A stretch of DNA of 19,248 nt, taken from the NCBI GenBank assembly GCA_040388785.1, contig JAZKBD010000062.1, forward strand, positions 1-19,248, read 5' to 3'. Position numbers and translations under genes: made by a program. The stretch's first letter is position 1. Each line of letters opens with the position of its first letter. Below the pieces are notes generated by a model. The model was not told the origin of the DNA. It worked only from the letters and a program-made list of their open reading frames with translations, and made no database searches. Source of the DNA: 66-474 sp040388785 (GTDB taxonomy: Bacteria > Pseudomonadota > Gammaproteobacteria > Xanthomonadales > Rhodanobacteraceae). Shown here piece by piece: positions 1 through 8,165 of this stretch.

Positions 1-556
1 TGGCATCGAACTCACGCTCGCGGATACCGCGGGCTTGCGCGAATCCGCGGACGTGGTGGAAAGCGAAGGCATCCGGCGCGCGCGGGCGGAACTGGCGCGC
101 GCCGACCTGGTGCTGACCGTGCTGGAGCACGGCCAGCAATGGATGCCGGGAAACGTTCTCGCGAGAATGCCCGAGAGCATTGCGCGGATCGTCGTGATCA
201 ACAAGATCGACCTCGACGGCGGCTCGCCTTCGCGCATTGAAACAGATGGCGAAGTGACGATCGCGCTCTCGGCTCGCACCGGTGCGGGTCTCGATCTGCT
301 GCGCGAAGAACTGAAACGTTTCGCCACCGGCGGCGAAATCGAAGGCGCGTTCAGCGCGCGCAGCCGTCACGTGCTGGCGCTGGAACGCGCGGGTGAACAT
401 CTGAACGCCGCCCGCAACGCCCTTGCGACATCCACACCCGAACTGATCGCCGAGGATCTGCGCGCGGTGCAGCGGGCGCTTGGTGAAATCACGGGCGACT
501 TCACCAGCGAAGATTTGCTCGGCGCGATCTTCTCGACATTCTGCATCGGGAAATGA
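1..556 (+). CDS. mnmE: MnmE (TrmE), tRNA modification GTPase, C-terminal part
   Basis: The reading frame is open from base 2, so the 5' part of the gene lies outside the window; 184 residues are visible of a protein usually about 450 long. MnmE is a GTPase that works with MnmG to install the carboxymethylaminomethyl group on U34 of certain tRNAs. Visible motifs are the G3 DTAG near residue 8 of the fragment, the G4 NKID in VVINKIDLD, a G5-like SARTG, then the helical C-terminal domain ending in FCIGK. That ending is the family's conserved C-[I/L/V]-G-K motif, whose cysteine is needed for activity. The gene ends 228 bp before atpI, with no mnmG, rsmG or parAB between, unlike Pseudomonas. Identification is firm. 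Confidence 0.96.
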   Translation, partial: GIELTLADTAGLRESADVVESEGIRRARAELARADLVLTVLEHGQQWMPGNVLARMPESIARIVVINKIDLDGGSPSRIETDGEVTIALSARTGAGLDLLREELKRFATGGEIEGAFSARSRHVLALERAGEHLNAARNALATSTPELIAEDLRAVQRALGEITGDFTSEDLLGAIFSTFCIGK

Positions 557-696
557 CGACGGAGCATCGTCGCCCCGTGCAGCACGTGGACTTGCAGTGG
601 CGCGGGCCAGCGAAGGCTGAAAGCGGCACCCATTCCATCCGCGGCGCGCCTACCAAAAAAGCCTTGCAATTCCGGCAGCAACACCCGTTCGCGCGG

Positions 697-726
697 TTGC
701 TACGCTGCAAGCGCCGCTGCTACAAT
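697..726 (+). promoter_or_regulatory. Putative sigma70 promoter of the atp operon
   Basis: The -35 candidate TTGCTA (697-702) and the -10 candidate TACAAT (721-726) are separated by 18 bp, close to the sigma70 consensus in an otherwise GC-rich region. Transcription would start near 733, about 50 nt before the atpI start codon. It is the best promoter match in the 557-784 intergenic region, and I saw no other element there that I trust. No start-site data are available, so the call rests on sequence match and position. Confidence 0.6.
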
Positions 727-784
727 TCCAAAGCTCGATTGCAAGGTTTCAGGCGGGTCGAAAGGCACGCTTGGGTGGCGGAAC

Positions 785-1156
785 ATGGACAACTCCCTGG
801 CCGCCGGCAGGCGGCTCGCTATGCAGGTGGTGCTGGCGCAGGTCGCGGTGGCCGTCATCGCGGGTTTGGCGTTTTGGACGCGTGGTGTTCCGGAAGCCGT
901 GGGCGCGCTGGCCGGGGGGCTGGTGGTCGCCATTGGCACGGCGCTGCTGGCGCTGCCGGTGTTTGCGCCGGCGCTGGCGGGCGGCGGAACGATGCTGGCG
1001 CGTTTTGCCGTTGGAACCTTGCTGAAATGGGTTGTGGTGATCGTCGGGTTCTATCTGATCCTGGCGTACTGGAGACTGCCGGCGCTGCCGGCGCTGGTTG
1101 GCCTGGTGGCCGCACTGTTGGTCAATCTGGTGGTTCTGGGAATCAAGAAACGCTGA
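785..1156 (+). CDS. atpI: ATP synthase protein I (AtpI)
   Basis: This small, very hydrophobic protein of 123 residues shows about four membrane segments (roughly residues 12-32, 37-60, 70-92 and 97-119) and a short basic tail, GIKKR. AtpI is the first gene of many bacterial atp operons and is thought to help assemble the c-ring or maintain Mg2+ supply; it is not part of the finished enzyme. Sequence is weakly conserved in this family, so the call depends on size, topology and position immediately before atpB. The ATG start follows a GGTGGCGGA stretch that can serve as a weak ribosome binding site. Confidence 0.88.
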   Translation: MDNSLAAGRRLAMQVVLAQVAVAVIAGLAFWTRGVPEAVGALAGGLVVAIGTALLALPVFAPALAGGGTMLARFAVGTLLKWVVVIVGFYLILAYWRLPALPALVGLVAALLVNLVVLGIKKR

Positions 1157-1212
1157 CGGCGCCCGCGCGCCTGCAGCGCGCACCGCGAGGTGCGACGACC
1201 GAGGATGAGTGA

Positions 1213-2037
1213 GTGAGTGCCGAGTCGGGCGGTGAGAATTTCACCCAATACATCCAGCATCACCTGACGTACTGGAGTGCGCCGGAGCACGCCAGTGCGT
1301 TGGCGTCGCTGCACGTCGACACGCTGATCATGTCGTGCGCCTTGGGTTTCATCTTCCTCTTCTGGTTCTGGTGGTTTGCGCGCCGCGCGACTTCGGGCGT
1401 GCCCGGCAAGGGTCAGGCCTTCGTGGAGCTCGCGCTCGAATTCATCGATGGCCAGGTGAAGGATGCGTGGCACGGCAGCCGCAAGTTCCTGGGTCCGCTG
1501 GCGCTGACGATCTTCTTCTGGATCCTGTTCATGAACCTCATGGACGTGCTGCCGGTGGACCTGATCCCGGCCGCGGCGGAAGCAACCGGCGCCACGCACT
1601 TCCGTCCGGTGCCGACGGCCGACGTCAACATGACATTCGCGATGTCGCTGAGCGTCCTCATCCTGACCCTGTTCTACGGAATGAAGGCCAAGGGCGTCGG
1701 CGGTTATCTCAAGGGCGCGGTCTCGGCGCCGTTCGTGGCGAAGAACATCTTCATGAAGGTGCTGCTGGCGCCTTTCAACATCCTGATGTTCACGATCGAG
1801 ATGGTCACCCAGCCGGTCAGCCTGGCGCTTCGACTGTTCGGCAACATCTTCGCGGGCGACCTGCTGTTCATGCTGATCGCGGGCCTGATGACCCACTTCC
1901 TGTCCGGCTGGTTCTATATCGGCATCGTCGGCTATATGGCATGGACTGTCGTCGAGCTCCTGATCATCGCGATCCAGGCTTTCATTTTCATGTACCTCGC
2001 CATCACCTACATCGCGATGGCGCAACAGCACCACTGA
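1213..2037 (+). CDS. atpB: F1Fo ATP synthase subunit a (AtpB)
   Basis: Subunit a is the stator part of the Fo proton channel in the inner membrane. The 274-residue product has the family signature with SLALRLFGN around residues 203-211. R207 corresponds to the essential channel arginine of E. coli (R210). Hydrophobic helices run through the whole protein after an amphipathic N-terminus. The start is GTG at 1213, 8 nt after a GAGG ribosome binding site at 1201-1204; an ATG at 1205 runs into a stop after three codons and cannot be the start. It follows atpI by 56 nt and precedes atpE by 57 nt. No residue expected to be invariant appears changed. Confidence 0.97.
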   Translation: MSAESGGENFTQYIQHHLTYWSAPEHASALASLHVDTLIMSCALGFIFLFWFWWFARRATSGVPGKGQAFVELALEFIDGQVKDAWHGSRKFLGPLALTIFFWILFMNLMDVLPVDLIPAAAEATGATHFRPVPTADVNMTFAMSLSVLILTLFYGMKAKGVGGYLKGAVSAPFVAKNIFMKVLLAPFNILMFTIEMVTQPVSLALRLFGNIFAGDLLFMLIAGLMTHFLSGWFYIGIVGYMAWTVVELLIIAIQAFIFMYLAITYIAMAQQHH

Positions 2038-2094
2038 CGCGGCATTGCCGCGCCCCAGATTCTTTTCACCACGACGTTCTACCGGGAGATTCAA

Positions 2095-2385
2095 ATGGAA
2101 CAACTGATTGCACTCATCCAGGCCAACACCGCCATCGCGGCTGGCCTCATGATCGGCCTGGGCGCGCTGGGCGCCTGCATCGGCATGGGCGTGATGGGTT
2201 CGAAGTACCTCGAGTCGATGGCGCGACAGCCGGAATTGAGCCCGATGCTGACGGGACGCATGTTCCTGCTGGTCGGCCTGATCGACGCCGACTTCTTCAT
2301 CAGCCTGGCCATCGCGATGTTCTTCGCGTTCGCCAACCCGCTGCTGACCTCGGCCCTGACCCACGCCGCGGCACTGCCCCACTAA
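2095..2385 (+). CDS. atpE: F1Fo ATP synthase subunit c (AtpE)
   Basis: Subunit c is the two-helix proteolipid that forms the rotating ring of Fo. The 96-residue product has the glycine-rich first helix (GLGALGACIGMGVMG, residues 21-35), the polar RQP loop at 44-46 that contacts gamma and epsilon, and the second helix with the proton-carrying carboxylate D64 in GLIDADFF. The absence of a sodium-binding residue pattern points to H+ coupling. It is longer than the 79-residue E. coli protein, mainly at the two ends. A second acid, D66, lies two residues after D64, where relatives usually have a hydrophobic residue. A strong ribosome binding site, GGGAG, precedes the ATG, in keeping with the high copy number of this subunit. 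Confidence 0.97.
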   Translation: MEQLIALIQANTAIAAGLMIGLGALGACIGMGVMGSKYLESMARQPELSPMLTGRMFLLVGLIDADFFISLAIAMFFAFANPLLTSALTHAAALPH

Positions 2386-2426
2386 CGGCTTCGCGTCCGA
2401 GTATCTGAAACCGCTGGAGCATAGCG

Positions 2427-2897
2427 ATGGAAGTCAATGCAACCCTGATCGGCGAAATGATCGCATTCCTGATCATGGTCACGCTCACGGTCAAGTTCGT
2501 GTGGCCGCCGCTCACGCAGAAAATCGAAGAGCGCCAACAGAAGATCGCGGAAGGCCTCGAGGCGGCCGACCGCGCGCGCAAGGAACTCGCTGCGGCCGAC
2601 GACAAGGCGGCTGCAGAGGTGAAGAACGCGCGCGCCGAAGCGGCCGGCATCATTGAACGGGCCAACCAGCAGGCCGCGCAGATCGTCGACAAGGCGCGTG
2701 CCGATGCGTTGCTGGAAGCGGCACGCCAGAAGGCGCAGGCGCAGGCCGACATCGAGAACATGGCCCATCGTGCGCGCGCCGAATTGCGCGGCCAAGTGGC
2801 CACGCTCGCGGTGCAGGGCGCCGAGAAGATCCTCGGCCGCGAGGTCGATGCTTCGACGCACAAGGCGTTGCTCGACGAGCTGGTCTCCGGAATCTGA
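2427..2897 (+). CDS. atpF: F1Fo ATP synthase subunit b (AtpF)
   Basis: Subunit b is the peripheral stalk that ties F1 to subunit a. The 156-residue product has one N-terminal membrane helix (about residues 5-26, ending in KFVWPPL), then a long charged Ala/Glu/Lys/Arg-rich helix expected to form the b2 right-handed coiled coil, and a C-terminal delta-binding end (AEKILGREVD...). Length equals that of E. coli AtpF. The ATG follows GGAG (2416-2419) by 7 nt, and atpH begins 3 nt after the stop, so the two are probably translationally coupled. Confidence 0.97.
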   Translation: MEVNATLIGEMIAFLIMVTLTVKFVWPPLTQKIEERQQKIAEGLEAADRARKELAAADDKAAAEVKNARAEAAGIIERANQQAAQIVDKARADALLEAARQKAQAQADIENMAHRARAELRGQVATLAVQGAEKILGREVDASTHKALLDELVSGI

Positions 2898-2900
2898 TCG

Positions 2901-3434
2901 ATGACGCAGCCCCTCACCATCGCCCGCCCCTACGCACGCGCCGCGTTCGAAATCGCGTCCGCGAGCGGCACCCAGGACGCGTGGGCGGAAAAGCTGGCGT
3001 TCGCGGCCGAGGTTGCGGCCGAACCGCAAGTCACAGCGCTGTTCGGCGACCCGCGCTTGTTGCCGCAAGCACTGGCATCGCTGTTCGTGCGCGCAGGGGA
3101 AGCGGCCGATTCGGAATTCGAGCGCTTCATCGGCGTGCTGGCGGACAACCGCCGCCTGCGCGAATTGCCGGAAATCGCCGCGCTGTTCGAACAGATGAAA
3201 CGCGAGGCCGAGCATGTGCTGAAAGTGCACGTGCGCAGCGCGGTGCCGTTGGACGATGGCGAGGCCGCGCGACTGATCGAAGCGCTCAAGCGGCGCTTCA
3301 ACAGCGACATCGAACTCGAGCGCAGCGTCGATCCTTCGGTGCTGGGCGGCGCCGTGATCGATGCCGGCGAAACCGTGATCGACGGATCGCTGAAGAGCCG
3401 CCTCGCCAAACTCGAAACCGCGTTGACGAATTGA
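2901..3434 (+). CDS. atpH: F1Fo ATP synthase subunit delta (AtpH)
   Basis: Subunit delta sits on top of F1 and joins the alpha subunits to the b stalk. The 177-residue product matches the family from its N-terminal six-helix domain (TIARPYARAAFEIA) to the conserved C-terminal segment (DPSVLGGAVIDAGETVIDGS), followed by a basic SRLAKLE helix. Length is the same as in E. coli. Its ATG lies 3 nt after the atpF stop and its ribosome binding site is inside the atpF 3' end, which suggests coupling. A 58-nt gap separates it from atpA. Confidence 0.97.
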   Translation: MTQPLTIARPYARAAFEIASASGTQDAWAEKLAFAAEVAAEPQVTALFGDPRLLPQALASLFVRAGEAADSEFERFIGVLADNRRLRELPEIAALFEQMKREAEHVLKVHVRSAVPLDDGEAARLIEALKRRFNSDIELERSVDPSVLGGAVIDAGETVIDGSLKSRLAKLETALTN

Positions 3435-3492
3435 TTCGCGACTATTGAACACGCGGTGCCGCAGCGGCGGCGCACGCAACAGGAAAAACATC

Positions 3493-5040
<1,548 letters not shown>

Positions 5041-5046
5041 TCCCCC

Positions 5047-5950
5047 ATGGCCGGCGCACGCGAAATCCGCACCAAGATCAAGAGNNNNNNNNNNCGCGCT
5101 GCAGATGGTGTCTGCGTCCAAGATCCGCAAGGCGCAGGAGCTGATGCACACCTCGCGCCCGTATGCGCTGCACATGCGCAACGTGGTCGCGCACATCGCG
5201 CAGGCGAACACCGACTACCGGCATCCGGCGCTGCGCGAACGCGAGATCAAGCGCGTGTGCTATCTGGTCGTCTCGACCGACCGCGGCCTGTGTGGCGGCC
5301 TGAACGCCAACCTGTTTCGCAAGGTGTTGGCCGACATCCACGGCTGGGAGCAGAAAGGCGTTGGCGTCGAAGTGATCGCGATCGGCCAGAAGGCCGCGCA
5401 GTTCTTCCGCCGCATCAAGATCGACCTGGTCGGCACGCTCACGCATCTCGGTGACCACCCGCGCCTGGAAAAGCTGATCGGCGTGATGAAGATCGCCGAC
5501 GACGGCTTCATGCAGGGCAAGATCGACCGCGTCTATCTTTGCTACAACCAGTTCGTCAACACCATGACGCAGCGCGCGACGGTGGACGTGCTGCTGCCGA
5601 TCCCGGCCATGGCCGAGGAAATCAAGACCGGCGAAGGCGACGAACTGCATCCCGCTTCGGGCGACGCCAAGGTCGAGCGCGCGACGAGCTGGGATTACCT
5701 TTACGAGCCGGATGCGGAAACCGTGATCCGGCACGTGCTGAACCGCTATTTCGAGGCGATGGTGTATCACGCGACGCTGGAGAACCTCGCCAGCGAGCAC
5801 GCCGCCCGGATGGTGGCGATGAAGGCCGCGTCCGACAATGCGACCAAGGCCATCGGCACGCTGACGCTGGTCTACAACAAGGCGCGCCAGGCCGCCATCA
5901 CTCAGGAAATTTCCGAAATCGTCGGCGGCGCCGCGGCGGTGAGTGGATGA
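5047..5950 (+). CDS. atpG: F1Fo ATP synthase subunit gamma (AtpG), interrupted by an assembly gap
   Basis: Gamma is the central rotating shaft of F1. The ATG start gives MAGAREIRTKIK, then a run of 10 N (5085-5094) follows and the protein resumes in a different frame with ALQMVSASKIRKAQ. The rest carries the conserved STDRGLCGGLNANL and SWDYLYEP blocks and the C-terminal catch ARQAAITQEISEIVGGAAAVSG. The change of frame is not evidence of a broken gene. Restoring continuity needs a missing length divisible by three, and family alignment from memory suggests 27 nt (third base of S13, eight codons, two bases of a ninth). The product would then be about 306 residues. Part of the excess over E. 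coli (287) is an acidic insertion before SWDYLYEP. It lies 6 nt after atpA. Confidence 0.95.
5085..5094. other. Assembly gap (10 N) inside atpG
   Basis: Ten consecutive undetermined bases lie within the highly conserved N-terminal helix of the gamma subunit. The flanking sequence is in two different frames, so the length of 10 is a placeholder. The missing residues should be the family segment resembling I/V-K/Q-N-T-Q-K-I-T. Confidence 0.98.
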
Positions 5951-5993
5951 GAAGTCGAGAGCGGGAAATCGGAAATCGAAACGCAGTATCTGG

Positions 5994-6093
5994 CGTCATT
6001 CCGGGCGTGGCGAAGCCACGATCCGGCATCCATTTTGAACTTGCTCTATAAACTCAAAAGCAAAAATGGATTCCGGCTTGCGCCGGAATGACG
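5994..6093. repeat. REP-type inverted repeat pair (BIME-like) between atpG and atpD
   Basis: The outer ends are an exact 11-bp inverted repeat, CGTCATTCCGG at 5994-6004 and its complement at 6083-6093. A further inner inverted match, ATCCATTTT against AAAATGGAT, sits around 6029-6036 and 6063-6070. Each arm also holds its own hairpin: CGTGGC/GCCACG with a GAA loop (6006-6020) and TTCCGGC/GCCGGAA with a TTGC loop (6071-6088). Translation of the right arm on the minus strand gives VIPAQAGIHF, a string familiar from proteobacterial REP elements. The whole unit can fold into one long cruciform or mRNA stem-loop. It fills about half of the unusually long atpG-atpD gap (196 nt). No transposase is present. 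Confidence 0.85.
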
Positions 6094-6146
6094 GATGAAG
6101 GAATTTCGCTCGGCAACGAGCAACGTTTATTGGTGGAGTCAAGACA

Positions 6147-7586
6147 ATGAGCCAGGGCAGGATCGTTCAAATCATCGGCGCGGTGGTCGACGTCGAATTC
6201 CCGCGCGACGCGGTGCCGAAGGTCTATGACGCGCTCAAGGTGCAGGGCACCGAGGTGACGCTGGAAGTCCAGCAACAGTTGGGCGACGGCGTGGTGCGCA
6301 CGATCGCACTCGGTTCCACCGACGGGCTGAAGCGCAACCTCGAGGTCAGCAACACCGGCGCGTACATCAAGGTGCCGGTGGGCAAGGCGACGCTCGGCCG
6401 CATCATGAACGTGCTGGGCGAGCCGATCGACGAACGCGGCGCGGTGGACTCGGAGCAGCAATGGGAAATCCATCGCGCGGCGCCATCCTACGAGGACCAG
6501 GCCGCGGCCAACGAACTGCTGGAAACCGGCATCAAGGTGATCGACCTGATGTGCCCGTTCGCCAAGGGCGGCAAGGTCGGCCTGTTCGGCGGCGCGGGCG
6601 TGGGCAAGACCGTGACGATGCTGGAGCTGATCAACAACATCGCGACCCAGCACTCGGGGCTGTCGGTGTTCGCGGGCGTCGGCGAGCGCACCCGCGAGGG
6701 CAACGACTTCTATCACGAGATGATCGAGGCCGGCGTCGTAGTGCCGGATGACTTCCCGAAGTCGAAGGTGGCGATGGTGTACGGCCAGATGAACGAACCG
6801 CCCGGCAATCGCTTGCGCGTCGCGCTGACCGGCCTGACCATGGCCGAGTATTTCCGCGATGAGAAGGACGAACACGGCAAGGGCCGCGACGTGCTGCTGT
6901 TCATCGACAACATCTACCGCTACACGCTGGCGGGTACCGAGGTATCGGCGCTGCTCGGCCGCATGCCGTCGGCGGTGGGTTACCAGCCGACACTCGCGGA
7001 TGAAATGGGCCGCCTGCAGGAACGCATCACCTCCACCAAGACGGGTTCGATCACCTCGATCCAGGCGGTGTACGTGCCGGCCGACGACTACACCGATCCG
7101 TCGCCGGCGACCACGTTCGCGCATCTGGATTCGACGGTGGCGCTGTCGCGTGACATCGCGAGCTTGGGCATCTATCCGGCGGTCGATCCGCTGGCCTCGA
7201 CCTCGCGCCAGCTCGATCCGCTGGTGATCGGCCAGGAACACTACGACGTCGCGCGCAAGGTGCAGGGTACGCTGCAGCGCTACAAGGAATTGAAGGACAT
7301 CATCGCGATCCTCGGCATGGACGAGCTTTCCGAAGAGGACAAGCAGGCCGTGTACCGCGCGCGCAAGTGCGAACGCTTCTTCTCGCAGCCGTTCCACGTC
7401 GCGGAAGTGTTCACCGGCTCGCCCGGCAAGTACGTGCCGCTGAAGGAAACCATCCGCGCGTTCAAGATGATCGTGGAAGGCGAAGTCGACCACCTGCCCG
7501 AGCAGGCGTTCTACATGGTCGGCGGCATCGAGGACGCCATCAAGAAGGGCGAGTCGATGAACGCCTCCGAGAAGAAGGCGGCCTGA
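6147..7586 (+). CDS. atpD: F1Fo ATP synthase subunit beta (AtpD)
   Basis: Beta is the catalytic subunit of F1. The 479-residue product has the P-loop GGAGVGKT at 148-155, the catalytic glutamate in GVGERTREGND (E180; E. coli E181), the Walker B LLFIDN at 250-255, the YRYTLAGTEVSALLGRMPS block, and the DELSEED torque segment near 390. It is about 19 residues longer than the E. coli protein, mostly small additions such as the C-terminal GESMNASEKKAA tail. The start ATG follows GGTGGAG by 8 nt. It is separated from atpG by the REP pair, and atpC begins 10 nt after its stop. Confidence 0.98.
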   Translation: MSQGRIVQIIGAVVDVEFPRDAVPKVYDALKVQGTEVTLEVQQQLGDGVVRTIALGSTDGLKRNLEVSNTGAYIKVPVGKATLGRIMNVLGEPIDERGAVDSEQQWEIHRAAPSYEDQAAANELLETGIKVIDLMCPFAKGGKVGLFGGAGVGKTVTMLELINNIATQHSGLSVFAGVGERTREGNDFYHEMIEAGVVVPDDFPKSKVAMVYGQMNEPPGNRLRVALTGLTMAEYFRDEKDEHGKGRDVLLFIDNIYRYTLAGTEVSALLGRMPSAVGYQPTLADEMGRLQERITSTKTGSITSIQAVYVPADDYTDPSPATTFAHLDSTVALSRDIASLGIYPAVDPLASTSRQLDPLVIGQEHYDVARKVQGTLQRYKELKDIIAILGMDELSEEDKQAVYRARKCERFFSQPFHVAEVFTGSPGKYVPLKETIRAFKMIVEGEVDHLPEQAFYMVGGIEDAIKKGESMNASEKKAA

Positions 7587-7596
7587 GCGCACAAAC

Positions 7597-8019
7597 ATGG
7601 CCACCATCCGTTGCGACATCGTCAGCGCCGAAGCCAACATCTTCCATGGCGAAGCGGCGCTGGTCATCGCCAGCGGCGAAGCCGGCGAGCTCGGCATCGC
7701 GCCGCGCCACGAACCGCTGCTGACGCGCCTCAAACCCGGCCAGGTCGAAGTGGTCGCCGAGGACGGTACGCGGCACGGCTACTACGTCTCCGGGGGCATC
7801 CTCGAAGTGCAGCCGAACGTGGTGACGGTGCTGGCCGACACCGCGCTGCGCGCCGACGAGATCGACGAGGCCTCGGCCAAGCGCGCCAAGGAAGAAGCCG
7901 AGCGCGTGCTGGCAAACCGCGGCGACGCCAAGACCGTCGAGCAGGCGCAGGAGCAGCTCATCCAGGCCGTCGCGCAGTTGCAGGCGCTGGAACGGCTGCG
8001 GCGCAACCTGCAGCACTGA
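7597..8019 (+). CDS. atpC: F1Fo ATP synthase subunit epsilon (AtpC)
   Basis: Epsilon is the F1 subunit that binds gamma and the c-ring and can inhibit ATP hydrolysis through its C-terminal helices. The 140-residue product starts with the family beta-sandwich (TIRCDIVSAEANIFHGEA, then GELGIAPRHEPLLTRLKPG). Two Ala/Glu/Arg-rich helices follow (from about residue 88). No convincing ribosome binding site precedes the ATG, only 10 nt after atpD, so translation is probably coupled to atpD. It is the last gene before the operon terminator. Confidence 0.96.
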   Translation: MATIRCDIVSAEANIFHGEAALVIASGEAGELGIAPRHEPLLTRLKPGQVEVVAEDGTRHGYYVSGGILEVQPNVVTVLADTALRADEIDEASAKRAKEEAERVLANRGDAKTVEQAQEQLIQAVAQLQALERLRRNLQH

Positions 8020-8034
8020 TCGGACGTCGATGCG

Positions 8035-8064
8035 AACGCCGGCCCCATGCCGGCGTTTTTGTTT
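8035..8064 (+). terminator. Intrinsic terminator of the atp operon
   Basis: A perfect 9-bp stem, AACGCCGGC (8035-8043) with GCCGGCGTT (8049-8057), encloses a CCCAT loop and runs into a T-rich tail, TTTTTGTTT. It begins 15 nt after the atpC stop. It has all the marks of a Rho-independent terminator and separates the ATP synthase operon from glmU, implying that glmU has its own promoter in 8065-8165. I could not identify that promoter with confidence. Confidence 0.92.
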
Positions 8065-8165
8065 GGCCGTGCACTCGGCCTGCGGGTCCCGGCGCTCACG
8101 GAGCGCGCCACTTGCCGCCGGCCGCGCGTTGCGCCAATGTTGCGCGACCCACCGGAGACCGCACC

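Noticed and set aside
560..575. Short inverted repeat CGACG/CGTCG just after the mnmE stop as a terminator
   Set aside because: Only five base pairs and no T-tract follows, so it is within chance expectation at this GC content.
5047..5950. atpG as a frameshifted pseudogene
   Set aside because: The frame changes exactly at the run of N, and the flanks are intact and conserved, so the gap length is the cause.
8092..8106. GCGCTC/GAGCGC hairpin in the glmU leader as a riboswitch or attenuator
   Set aside because: A single short stem with a three-base loop, no conserved riboswitch core and no T-run.
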